Shown: positions 44,763-52,881 of the stretch, in pieces
Layout: each line of letters starts with the position of its first letter
How positions within the stretch are numbered: the first letter of the stretch is position 1
Source: Flavobacteriaceae bacterium
GTDB taxonomy: Bacteria; Bacteroidota; Bacteroidia; Flavobacteriales; Flavobacteriaceae
Assembly: GCA_024762795.1 (NCBI GenBank)
Contig: JANTGS010000003.1
Coordinates: forward strand, 1 to 64,000
Direction of reading: 5' to 3'
DNA length: 64,000 bases
Program-made: the position numbers and the translations under genes
Notes under the pieces: generated by a model
Told to the model about the DNA's origin: nothing
Database searches by the model: none
Seen by the model: only the letters and a program-made list of their open reading frames with translations

Positions 44763-45866
44763 ATGAAAAAAACAATCACCATTATCCTTATAGTTTTAAT
44801 ACTGCTCAGTTTTTCGGGGGCAATGTATTATTTATACTCGAAAAATGCAGAAGATCCTGTAGTTTATAAAACAGAAAAACCCTATAAAAAGACCATTACA
44901 AAAAAAACGGTTGCCACGGGAAGTATCTTGCCCCAGGAGGAGGTTTTGATCAAGCCGAATATTTCGGGAGTGATCGATGAGATTTTTGTGGAAGGTGGTG
45001 ATATTGTAAAAGCAAATGATCTGATCGCTAAGATCAGGGTTATTCCCAATCTTTCTGCTTTGAACAATGCCAAAAATAATATCAGCAAAGTAAAGATCTC
45101 TTTAGATGATGAAACACGAAAATTCAAGCGTCAGAAATCTTTATATGATAAAGGAGTGATCTCAAGGCAGGACCTTGAAAATGCAGAGGTAGCATTTCAG
45201 CAGGCTCAACAGGCTTATAATGCTGCACTTCAGAATTATGAGATCATCAAAACAGGTTCTACTAAAGGCCTGGGTAAATCGGCCAATACCCTGATCAGGT
45301 CTACCGTCTCCGGAATGGTGCTCGATGTGCCGGTTGAGGTTGGTAATCAGGTTATTGAAAGCAATACTTTTAATGAAGGGACCACTATTGCAGCCCTGGC
45401 TGATGTTTCCAGGCTGATCTTTGAAGGAAAGATCGACGAATCTGAAGTAGGAAAGATCAAAGAAGGTATGCCCGTCGAGATCTCGGTAGGGGCTATAGAA
45501 GGAAAGAAATTTGATGCAGTGCTCAATTATATCGCTCCCAAAGGAGTTTTAGAAAACGGAGCCATTCAGTTTGAGATCAAAGGAACACTTAAAAAACAGG
45601 ACTCAACCTTTATCAGAGTGGGATTGAGTGCCAATGCTTCGATTATTCTGGCCAAAGCCGATAGTGTACTTGCGATTAAGGAAGCCTTGGTTCAATACGA
45701 TAACAAGACCAAAAAACCTTATGTTGAGGTACAAACCGGTGATCAGAAGTTCGAAAGAAGAGATGTTGAACTCGGTATCAGTGATGGTATAAATGTTCAG
45801 GTGCTCGATGGGATCAAAGAAGAAGATGAGGTTAAGGTTTGGAATATTTTAAAGAAAGCTGATTAA
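44763..45866 (+). CDS. HlyD/MacA-type membrane-fusion (adaptor) protein
   Basis: A 367-residue periplasmic adaptor. An N-terminal membrane anchor (TIILIVLILLSFSGAMYYLYS) is followed by the first half of a lipoyl domain (VLIKPNISGVIDEIFVEGGD), a coiled-coil hairpin of about 75 residues (LNNAKNNISKVKISLDDETRK to AYNAALQNYEII), the second lipoyl half (LIRSTVSGMVLDVPVEVG), and beta-barrel plus membrane-proximal domains. It links the permeases to a TolC-like outer-membrane channel. It is the last gene of the three-gene unit; no TolC and no ATPase gene is in the window. It is followed by the GC-rich hairpins at 45.9-46.0 kb. Confidence 0.88.
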   Translation: MKKTITIILIVLILLSFSGAMYYLYSKNAEDPVVYKTEKPYKKTITKKTVATGSILPQEEVLIKPNISGVIDEIFVEGGDIVKANDLIAKIRVIPNLSALNNAKNNISKVKISLDDETRKFKRQKSLYDKGVISRQDLENAEVAFQQAQQAYNAALQNYEIIKTGSTKGLGKSANTLIRSTVSGMVLDVPVEVGNQVIESNTFNEGTTIAALADVSRLIFEGKIDESEVGKIKEGMPVEISVGAIEGKKFDAVLNYIAPKGVLENGAIQFEIKGTLKKQDSTFIRVGLSANASIILAKADSVLAIKEALVQYDNKTKKPYVEVQTGDQKFERRDVELGISDGINVQVLDGIKEEDEVKVWNILKKAD

Positions 45867-46216
45867 TCGAAGAGAATTCCTCGACGCTCCTCTGCGTCGG
45901 GGTTCCAATAAAATGTCATCCCCGTAGGGGATCTAAATAATAAATTTCGGTTTTTGTACCTTTAGGTCAAAATAAAACAAGCGAAATACCCCTATGGCTC
46001 TGCCTAGGGGGATACTTGGTTTTAAGAAATTTTTATTGCTTGTCTGATAATGTCCGATTTCCTCGATATTACCCCGATCTCAAACATTTAAGCCCGGGTA
46101 TTTTACTTTTATGTACAGATCTTAAATATGAAACATTATCTTTTCTGATGATGGTTTTTAAAACTCGGTAAAATAAAACTCTGTAAAAGCATTCTTTAAA
46201 GTTTGTAAAAATAAAT
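45867..46216. repeat. Gap with three strong GC-rich hairpins
   Basis: No gene in this 350-base gap. It holds three stable hairpins in an otherwise AT-rich setting. CCTCGACGC-TCCTCT-GCGTCGGGG (45880-45902) has nine pairs. ATCCCC-GTA-GGGGAT (45918-45932) has six pairs. CCCCTA(T)GGC-TCT-GCCTAGGGG (45989-46010) has nine pairs and one bulge. The first may terminate the ABC exporter transcript. Together they resemble dispersed palindromic intergenic repeats of Flavobacteriia, but copy number cannot be checked from one window. The rest (46014-46216) holds nothing else I can name. Confidence 0.6.
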
Positions 46217-46224
46217 TATCTTTG
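46217..46224 (+). promoter_or_regulatory. -7 box of the PASTA-rluD unit
   Basis: TATCTTTG fits TAnnTTTG exactly, 17 bases before the PASTA-protein ATG, giving a very short leader. No -33 element at the normal spacing (a TTTG at 46202-46205 is too close). Confidence 0.5.
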
Positions 46225-46241
46225 AGATCTAAAATTTTTCT

Positions 46242-46844
46242 ATGGGATTTCTTAAATATTTAACCAGTAAAGAGTTTTTGGTAACCTTGATCTCAATTGT
46301 AGCTATTGTTGTTCTTGCGATCTTTGGTTTAGGGAAATGGATGAACAGTTATACACATCATGATGAAAAGATCGAGGTGCCGGATCTTAAAAAATTATCA
46401 CTGGCAGAGACCGGGCAGGTACTCTCTAAAAAGGATCTGAGCTATGTGGTGATCGATTCGGCAAGTTTTAATCCCGAGTATCCGCCAAGATCCGTTATTG
46501 AGCAAAATCCGGAACCCGGAGATATGGTTAAAATGAACAGAAAGATCTATCTGACCTTGAATCCTGCAAATTACCGTAAAATAAAAGTGCCTGAAGTTTT
46601 TCGCCAGCCAACTCGTCAGGCGATTTCTCATTTAAAAGCTGCCGGATTTAAGATTGGGAAAAAGACCTATGTTGAAGGAAAATGGAAAGGACTTGTAAAA
46701 GGACTTGAATTTAAAAATAAACAGATCAATCCCGGTGATATCCTGCCAAAATATTCTGTGATCGATATGGTGATATGGGATGATGCTCCTGATCAGGCAA
46801 TTCTTGACAGTATTGCTCAGCTAAAAGCTACTCCTAATGAATGA
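46242..46844 (+). CDS. PASTA-domain membrane protein
   Basis: A 200-residue protein: short cytoplasmic start, one membrane helix (VTLISIVAIVVLAIFGLGKW), then two PASTA repeats outside (IEVPDLKKLSLAETGQVLSKK with SVIEQNPEPGDMVKMNRKIYLTL; IKVPEVFRQPTRQAISHLKAAG with QINPGDILPKYSVIDMVIWD). PASTA repeats bind peptidoglycan or beta-lactam-like stems in other proteins. Here no kinase or transpeptidase domain is attached. The gene overlaps rluD by 8 bases and the pair is usually found beside ddl in Flavobacteriia. It likely belongs to cell-wall maintenance, but its exact role is unknown. Confidence 0.85.
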   Translation: MGFLKYLTSKEFLVTLISIVAIVVLAIFGLGKWMNSYTHHDEKIEVPDLKKLSLAETGQVLSKKDLSYVVIDSASFNPEYPPRSVIEQNPEPGDMVKMNRKIYLTLNPANYRKIKVPEVFRQPTRQAISHLKAAGFKIGKKTYVEGKWKGLVKGLEFKNKQINPGDILPKYSVIDMVIWDDAPDQAILDSIAQLKATPNE

Positions 46845-47859
46845 TAATGCTGAGGAAATACTAAATGATGATCTATACGAACATTATCGGTTTACTGCGG
46901 CGATAGGTCAGGAACCGCTTCGTGTTGATAAATTCCTGATGAACTTTATCGAAAATGCCACACGTAACAAGATACAACAGGCCATAAAAGCAGGTAATGT
47001 TCTGGTTAACGATCAAGTGGTAAAAGCCAATTATAAAGTAAAACCGCATGATGTTATAAAGATCGTCCTTGCTCATCCACCTCATGAGAATCTTTTGGTT
47101 GCTGAAGATATCCCCATTGATATTGTTTATGAAGATGATGAGGTGATCGTGGTGAATAAACCGGCCGGTATGGTGGTACACCCCGGTCATGGGAATTACA
47201 GTGGAACCCTGGTAAACGGATTGATCTATCATATTGAAAATTTGCCTAAGAACTCAAATGAACGTCCCGGACTGGTGCACCGAATCGATAAAGATACCAG
47301 CGGTTTGCTGGTTGTAGCAAAAACAGAATTTTCTATGGCCAACCTGGCAGGTCAGTTTTTCGACAGAACCACGCAACGGTTGTATTATGCCCTGGTTTGG
47401 GGGAATATGGAAGAGGAGGAAGGGACCATTGAGGGAAATATTGGAAGAAGTTTTAAGAACCGTTTACAAATGGATGTATTCCCGGAAGGCGATTTCGGTA
47501 AACATGCAGTAACCCATTATAAAGTAATCGAAAGATTTAATTATGTTACCCTGGTTCAATGTAAACTTGAAACAGGTAGAACTCATCAAATAAGAGCTCA
47601 TTTTAAGCATATTGGCCACCCGTTATTTAACGATGCCCGTTATGGAGGAGATAGAATTGTTAAAGGGACTACCTTTACCAAATACAAGCAGTTCGTTGAA
47701 AATTGTTTTAAAATTCTTCCACGTCAGGCTTTACATGCCAAAACGCTTGGTTTTACACACCCTACTACTCAAGAGTTTTTAAATTTCAATTCTGAAATAC
47801 CTGAAGATATGCAGTTGTGTATTGAAAAGTGGCGTAATTATACCGTAAATCAGAAATGA
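46837..47859 (+). CDS. rluD: Ribosomal large-subunit pseudouridine synthase RluD
   Basis: A 340-residue pseudouridine synthase of the RluA/RluD group. An N-terminal S4 RNA-binding domain (RVDKFLMNFIENATRNKIQQAIKAGNVLVND) is followed by the catalytic domain, with IVYEDDEVIVVNKPAGMVVHPG, the catalytic Asp in RPGLVHRIDKDTSGLLVVAK, and LETGRTHQIRAHFKHIGHPLFND. The presence of S4 and the order fit RluD, which modifies helix 69 of 23S rRNA, rather than RluA or TruC. It is coupled to the PASTA-protein gene by an 8-base overlap. Normal length. Confidence 0.92.
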   Translation: MNDNAEEILNDDLYEHYRFTAAIGQEPLRVDKFLMNFIENATRNKIQQAIKAGNVLVNDQVVKANYKVKPHDVIKIVLAHPPHENLLVAEDIPIDIVYEDDEVIVVNKPAGMVVHPGHGNYSGTLVNGLIYHIENLPKNSNERPGLVHRIDKDTSGLLVVAKTEFSMANLAGQFFDRTTQRLYYALVWGNMEEEEGTIEGNIGRSFKNRLQMDVFPEGDFGKHAVTHYKVIERFNYVTLVQCKLETGRTHQIRAHFKHIGHPLFNDARYGGDRIVKGTTFTKYKQFVENCFKILPRQALHAKTLGFTHPTTQEFLNFNSEIPEDMQLCIEKWRNYTVNQK

Positions 47860-47895
47860 TTAGGGATTACTTTAAAAAAAATGTAAGTTAAAACC

Positions 47896-48522
47896 ATGAA
47901 AGAATTTGATTTAGATAATTGGAACCGAAAAGAATTATACCAATTCTTTAAATCGTATGATGATCCTTTTTTTAATTTAACAACTACCTTAGAGGTAAGT
48001 AATTTATATGATTATTGTAAAAAAAATGATCTTTCTTTTTTCTTGGCCGGATTATATCTTTCATTAGAATCTGCCAACGAGATACCTGAATTTAGATTAA
48101 GGATAATCGATGATACATTGATTGAATATGAGTCGATCAATATTGGCTCAACGGTGTTAAATGACGATAATTCATTTTCATTCTCTTTCTTTAGCAGAAA
48201 AGATTCCATTTTTGAATTTGACAGAGTTGGTAAGATCAACCTCAATCGGCAAAAAGAGAAAAAAGATCTGGGAGCCAATGAAGGGGGAGATAACATCATC
48301 TACTGTTCTTTTATTCCATGGTTTAGTTTCACAAGTATTAAACATGCACGAAGTATTGAAAAAGAAAAGAGTGGAATTCCTAAATTTGTTTTTGGTAAAT
48401 TCTTTAATCAAAAAGGTAAAAAAATAATGCCTTTTTCTATCGAAGTTCATCATGCCATTATGGATGGATATCATGTAGGAAAGTTCCTGGAGATTTTTCA
48501 ATCTAAGATTAATAACCTTTAA
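47896..48522 (+). CDS. Chloramphenicol acetyltransferase-like protein
   Basis: A 208-residue member of the CAT fold. The catalytic His motif VHHAIMDGYHVG (HHxxxDG) is near the C-terminus, and the N-terminal LDNWNRKELYQFFKSYDDPFF matches the start of CatA-type enzymes. Mid-region FIPWFSFTSIKHA corresponds to the family block PWFxFTxxxH. Chromosomal CatA-like genes are frequent in Flavobacteriia and usually not shown to confer resistance; the natural acetyl acceptor is unknown. It is not linked to any mobile element here, and lies between rluD (36 bases) and yaaA. Confidence 0.8.
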   Translation: MKEFDLDNWNRKELYQFFKSYDDPFFNLTTTLEVSNLYDYCKKNDLSFFLAGLYLSLESANEIPEFRLRIIDDTLIEYESINIGSTVLNDDNSFSFSFFSRKDSIFEFDRVGKINLNRQKEKKDLGANEGGDNIIYCSFIPWFSFTSIKHARSIEKEKSGIPKFVFGKFFNQKGKKIMPFSIEVHHAIMDGYHVGKFLEIFQSKINNL

Positions 48523-48540
48523 AACAAGTATTTTATAAAT

Positions 48541-49299
48541 ATGAAAATTGTTATTTCACCTGCAAAATCTCTCGATTATACAGCAAAAGTTCCCACAGAA
48601 AGATATTCTGAAGCTCAATTTCTTGATTCAGCATCAAAACTGAATAAAGTTTTAAAGAAGAAAAGTCCGAAACAGCTTTCCAAACTGATGTCGGTTTCTG
48701 AAAAGCTGGCCGATTTAAACTGGGAGAGAAATCAGGAATGGCATTTACCTATTACACCGGAAAACGGGCGTCAGGCAGTATTTGCTTTTAAAGGTACAGT
48801 TTACGAAGGCTTGGATGTTTATTCTTTACCTGAAGAAAAATTGGGGATTTTACAGGAAAAATTACGAATTCTTTCGGGCCAGTATGGAATTTTGAGGCCT
48901 CTTGATCTGATACATCCTTATCGTCTTGAAATGGGAACAAAGCTTAAAGTAGGAGCCAAAGAAAATCTATATCAATTCTGGGGAAATATTTTAACAGAAG
49001 CGCTGAATGAAGAGATGAAAATAGGGGAAGAACTGATTAATTTGTCCAGTAATGAATATTTTAAAGTGTTGAATAAGAAATTATTAAAAGCACAACTTGT
49101 AACTCCTGTTTTTAAAGATCTTAAAAATGGAAAACTCAAAGTGATCAGTTTTTTTGCCAAAAAAGCAAGAGGAATGATGGTGCGGTTTATTTTGGATAAC
49201 AATATAGAAAAATCGGAAGATCTAAAGCTTTTTGATCGTGATGGCTATGCTTTTGATGCTAATCTGTCTTCTGGAAATGATTTAGTATTTACGAGATAA
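48541..49299 (+). CDS. yaaA: YaaA family peroxide-stress protein
   Basis: A 252-residue protein of the YaaA/DUF328 family. Blocks: MKIVISPAKSLDYTAKVPT, AVFAFKGTVYEGLDVYSL, FILDNNIEKSEDLKLFDRDGYAFD and the conserved KKARGMM segment. In E. coli YaaA lowers intracellular iron toxicity under peroxide stress and shows DNA-binding with a helix-hairpin-helix-like part. No membrane segments. The gene ends in an A/T hairpin shared with the convergent gene. Family call is firm; the physiological role in Bacteroidota is by analogy. Confidence 0.92.
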   Translation: MKIVISPAKSLDYTAKVPTERYSEAQFLDSASKLNKVLKKKSPKQLSKLMSVSEKLADLNWERNQEWHLPITPENGRQAVFAFKGTVYEGLDVYSLPEEKLGILQEKLRILSGQYGILRPLDLIHPYRLEMGTKLKVGAKENLYQFWGNILTEALNEEMKIGEELINLSSNEYFKVLNKKLLKAQLVTPVFKDLKNGKLKVISFFAKKARGMMVRFILDNNIEKSEDLKLFDRDGYAFDANLSSGNDLVFTR

Positions 49300-49301
49300 A
49301 A

Positions 49302-49318
49302 AAAAGGTTTTACCTTTT
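49302..49318. terminator. Shared bidirectional hairpin between convergent genes
   Basis: AAAAGGT-TTT-ACCTTTT forms seven pairs, preceded by A-run and followed by T-rich text, at the meeting point of yaaA (plus) and the GH10-like gene (minus). It overlaps the minus gene's stop codon region. It could end transcription in both directions. Confidence 0.4.
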
Positions 49319-50830
49319 GAAATACACCGGGTTACTGATGTTGTTATTTCTATTAACTGCCAGTATAACAAAGATGCTGCCTTTTTTAAAGTTTTTTTTA
49401 TTAAAATCAAAATGATGCTCTCCTGTAAGGGCCACAATTTTATTGCCGTTATCAAGGTCTACCTGATCTCCTTTATGAAACCTATATATTAAAAATTTTA
49501 CAGCTTCCTTTTCTGCATTTTCAGGCATACTTTTCCAAGTGAGTCGTTGTTTTCTTGAGCTAAGTTTTAATATTTCAACATCGTTTACAGGTTCCGGATG
49601 ATATTTGATTCCTTTTTGAAGTCCGGGGGGTAATACAGGATTCTGATAATAATTTTCCTTCAGGATCTTGTTGATATTTAAGGGATCTTTTAAAAATACA
49701 TTGGCACTAAAATAGACACTGCCTGAAATTAATGGAAGTGTTTTATTCAGGTTAAGCTGTTTTTCAATTTCTGTGGGTTTCTTTTTCTTCCAGGCACGAT
49801 GCTCTTTTTTCCGGTCAAGCCGATAGAGTCCGTGACCGATATACAGATTTGCATCATAAGCATGGTGAGTCCACCATTCTGCAACAGCTTTATAATCGGC
49901 TTTTTTATGGCCAATATGCCAGTAAGCCTGTGGTAAAATATAATCCAGCCATCCCTTTTGCAACCAGTGTAGAATATCGGCATAGAGATCATCGTAATTG
50001 GTTTGTCCGGCATGCGTTTCAGATCCTTCCGGATCAAGGCTTTTGTTACGCCAAACGCCAAATGGGCTAACCCCGAATTGTACCCAGGGTTTGATACTTT
50101 TTATAGTATGATATAATTCAGAAATGATTTGATTCACATTTTCTCTACGCCAGTCACCTAAATGATCGGGGTAAAACTTACCCCCGTATTTTTGAAAAGC
50201 AAGAGAATCCGGAAATACCTGATCTTTTATTTTATACGGATAGAAATAATCGTCAAAATGTACGGCATCAATATCATATTGCTGAACAATATCGGCAACC
50301 ACTTTGTTCGTGTACTTTCTTACATCGGGAATTCCCGGATTAAAATATTTATTATCACCATAGTTGATAAACCACTCCGGTTTGTTGTAGCTAAGGGGCA
50401 GAGGATTAGATTGAAAATCTTTATAATCTACAATGGCACGGTACGGATTCAGCCAGGCGTGAAATTCCATTCCCCGCTTATGGGTCTCTTCTATAGCAAA
50501 AGCCAATGGGTCATAATAAGGAGTTGGTGATTTCCCGTTCTTTCCGGTAAGATATTTCGACCATTGTTCGTATTTAGAATGATAAAAAGCATCCGCTGAA
50601 GGACGAATCTGAAAGATTACAGCATTGAGATTTAAATCTTTAAACTTGTCGAGAAGCAGGATCAGTTCTTTCTTTTGATCTTCTGTGCTCAGATTATCCT
50701 TGCTCGGCCAGTCGATATTATTTACTGTTGCTACCCATACCCCTCTGAATTCCCTGTTATTATTCTGCTGGGCAGATAAGAATTGAGAAACAACAAATAA
50801 CAGGAAAAATAAGATATTAATTTTTTTCAT
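49310..50830 (-). CDS. GH10-like (GHL10/YngK-type) glycosidase-like protein
   Basis: A secreted protein of the family 10 glycosylhydrolase-like group. I choose the ATG at 50830 (506 residues); the track start at 50881 adds 17 residues before the signal peptide NILFFLLFVVSQFLSAQ. The barrel begins EFRGVWVATVNNIDWPSK, with AVIFQIRPSADAFYHS, HAWLNPYRAIVDY and DAVHFDDYFYPYK, the family signatures. A C-terminal fibronectin-like segment follows (ILKLSSRKQRLTWKSMPE). Relatives are proposed to act on peptidoglycan or other glycans, and the true substrate is not established. Single gene, between yaaA and the antiporter. Confidence 0.82.
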   Translation of the reverse strand: MKKINILFFLLFVVSQFLSAQQNNNREFRGVWVATVNNIDWPSKDNLSTEDQKKELILLLDKFKDLNLNAVIFQIRPSADAFYHSKYEQWSKYLTGKNGKSPTPYYDPLAFAIEETHKRGMEFHAWLNPYRAIVDYKDFQSNPLPLSYNKPEWFINYGDNKYFNPGIPDVRKYTNKVVADIVQQYDIDAVHFDDYFYPYKIKDQVFPDSLAFQKYGGKFYPDHLGDWRRENVNQIISELYHTIKSIKPWVQFGVSPFGVWRNKSLDPEGSETHAGQTNYDDLYADILHWLQKGWLDYILPQAYWHIGHKKADYKAVAEWWTHHAYDANLYIGHGLYRLDRKKEHRAWKKKKPTEIEKQLNLNKTLPLISGSVYFSANVFLKDPLNINKILKENYYQNPVLPPGLQKGIKYHPEPVNDVEILKLSSRKQRLTWKSMPENAEKEAVKFLIYRFHKGDQVDLDNGNKIVALTGEHHFDFNKKNFKKGSIFVILAVNRNNNISNPVYFKR

Positions 50831-50905
50831 ACAATGATCATAAAGAATTTCAAAAATACAGGTCAAATTTTCAAAACACAAATATCAACCCGTTTATTTC
50901 AAAAA

Positions 50906-52825
50906 TTATGGATTTAACTTGATCTTGATCTCTTCAAGGCTTTTTTTAGAGCCTACCAATGTAATTACATCGCCAATGCGTAAACGTGTATATCCATGAG
51001 TAATAAGCATTTGTCCTCTTCTTTTGATCGATAAGATGATCAGATCGGTGGGCAGGCGTAGTTCCCGGATGCGTAAACCATGATAATCTTTATTTTTGAT
51101 CTCAATATCCATGGTATCCTGATTGTCATCCATACCTAAGAGCAGAGAAGTGGCATTGGGGGATCTTACAAAATGGTCGAGCAGACTTACAATAGCTGTT
51201 GATGGCTCAATGATCAAAGCGCCGAGTTTATAGAATTTTTCAAAATTTTCATGCTGATTCAATCTAACGATGATGTCTTTTGTGCCAAAATTCTCATAGA
51301 TCATTTCTGCAAGGATATAGTTCTTTTCATCGGTTAGCATAAGAACCACCGCTTCAACTTTATCAAGATCAAGCGTTTTTAGATTTGCAACTGTCGGGTT
51401 GAAATTATTGATGATCTCACATTTATGTTCCCCTTTAATGGCATAATCATCTACAGAAATAATCCGGGTAGTCCAGTTTTGTTTTTCCAGTTGTTTTGCC
51501 AGGGCGATAGACTGACTTTCGAGTCCGAAAATAACAGCATCTCTTGTACTTTCTTTAAGATCAGATTTTGCTTTCAAGTGACTCTCTTTTACATAATTCA
51601 ATACCCATTTAAAGAGTGGGGGACCCAGCAATTGATTGATCACTATAATGGCAATGACAATGGTTTCAAAATGATGACCCCATTCGGGGAATTCTTTTGA
51701 AATAATTGTAGCAAGTCCAAGGGCAACACCAGCCTGGGTAAGATAGGGCATCCAGGCAATAAAAAGATATTTTTTTGGATCTTTGGCAGCAATTACACCA
51801 AACATTCCGCCAAGGACCATGGTAAATAAACGTAAAAAGAAAAGGCTTACCGCGATGCCAAAAACCTGCACCAGTGTTTCAAAGGATAAAGAAGCTCCGG
51901 TAAGGGTAAAAAATACAATATAAATTACAGGGCTGATATATTCAAGTACTTCTTTAAATTCAATGCGGTGTTTACTGTAGTTAGTTAATACAAAGCTTCC
52001 AATAATGGCAATTAATAGGGGTTCAAGTATGAATTCATGACCAAAATGATCTTTACTGAAAACCATTGTATAATCTGTAAAAACATAAACAGCCCATCCT
52101 ATAAAAATAATCAGGATTCCTTTTAAAATTTTATCGATCTTAAATTGTAATGGTATTTCAAGAACTTTTCCTACAACATAGCCTATTCCAACTGAAGTAG
52201 CGAGTTCGGCAATAAGAATAAGTAAAAAACTCAAATTAATCGGTTCGCCGTTAACAAGGGTTTTAGCCACAGAAAAACTAATTGCAAATAAAATGATTAC
52301 TAAAACATCTTTCACTACTGTAACCCCCATTACAGTTTTTGTAAAAGGTCCATTGGCGCGCATTTCATTAATAACGGCTATAGCTGATGAGGGTGATCTG
52401 GCAACAAAAATGGTACCAAATAGTATGGATACAGCTATACGTGAATTCTGATCCATTTCCTTCATAAAAGGAATGATGTCGGCTGCAAAATAAATAACAA
52501 AACTAGAGACGAGAAAAGTAATCACCAGTTGACCGATCGTCATCCATTTAATACTACGTAATCTGCTTCTAAGATCATCAAGAAATAATTCTGCTCCGGC
52601 AGAAAAGGCAATGATAGACAGGGCAATTTCATTTAGAAATTCTAAGTTATCAATAGCTCTTTTAGGAATGAAATTTAAAAATGAAGAACCGGCCAATATA
52701 CCGGTAATGATAAAACCGGTAATCAGCGGAAACTTTATCCTTTGGAAAACTTTAGCGATCTGATTGGAAGCAATAGCCACAATCATAAAACCAATCAATA
52801 AGATAAAAAGGGTTTTTAGATCCAA
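50906..52825 (-). CDS. CPA2 cation:proton antiporter with TrkA-type regulatory domains
   Basis: A 639-residue membrane protein. About 12-13 helices form a Na+/H+-exchanger type core (residues about 1-395), with FVARSPSSAIAVINEM as the conserved crossover segment. A cytoplasmic TrkA-N-like domain follows (RDAVIFGLESQSIALAKQLEKQNW), in which the usual GxGxxG nucleotide motif is GLESQS, so NAD binding may be weakened. Last is a TrkA-C domain (GLRIRELRLPTDLIILSIKRRGQ, GDVITLVGSKKSLEEI). It probably exports Na+ or K+ in exchange for protons, gated by a ligand. Single gene; dnaX lies behind it on the same strand. Confidence 0.85.
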   Translation of the reverse strand: MDLKTLFILLIGFMIVAIASNQIAKVFQRIKFPLITGFIITGILAGSSFLNFIPKRAIDNLEFLNEIALSIIAFSAGAELFLDDLRSRLRSIKWMTIGQLVITFLVSSFVIYFAADIIPFMKEMDQNSRIAVSILFGTIFVARSPSSAIAVINEMRANGPFTKTVMGVTVVKDVLVIILFAISFSVAKTLVNGEPINLSFLLILIAELATSVGIGYVVGKVLEIPLQFKIDKILKGILIIFIGWAVYVFTDYTMVFSKDHFGHEFILEPLLIAIIGSFVLTNYSKHRIEFKEVLEYISPVIYIVFFTLTGASLSFETLVQVFGIAVSLFFLRLFTMVLGGMFGVIAAKDPKKYLFIAWMPYLTQAGVALGLATIISKEFPEWGHHFETIVIAIIVINQLLGPPLFKWVLNYVKESHLKAKSDLKESTRDAVIFGLESQSIALAKQLEKQNWTTRIISVDDYAIKGEHKCEIINNFNPTVANLKTLDLDKVEAVVLMLTDEKNYILAEMIYENFGTKDIIVRLNQHENFEKFYKLGALIIEPSTAIVSLLDHFVRSPNATSLLLGMDDNQDTMDIEIKNKDYHGLRIRELRLPTDLIILSIKRRGQMLITHGYTRLRIGDVITLVGSKKSLEEIKIKLNP

Positions 52826-52881
52826 ATTTTTTCGGGTTTAAAATTTCTCTAAAGATAGTAAAAGAAAGGCAATAGAAAAAC

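Noticed and set aside
45867-46216. tRNA or other structured RNA gene
   Set aside because: Hairpins do not form a cloverleaf and no promoter of the usual form precedes them.
47896-48522. Acquired chloramphenicol resistance gene
   Set aside because: CAT-like fold is clear, but the gene sits in a core region with no mobile element and such chromosomal copies are common in the phylum; resistance is not supported.
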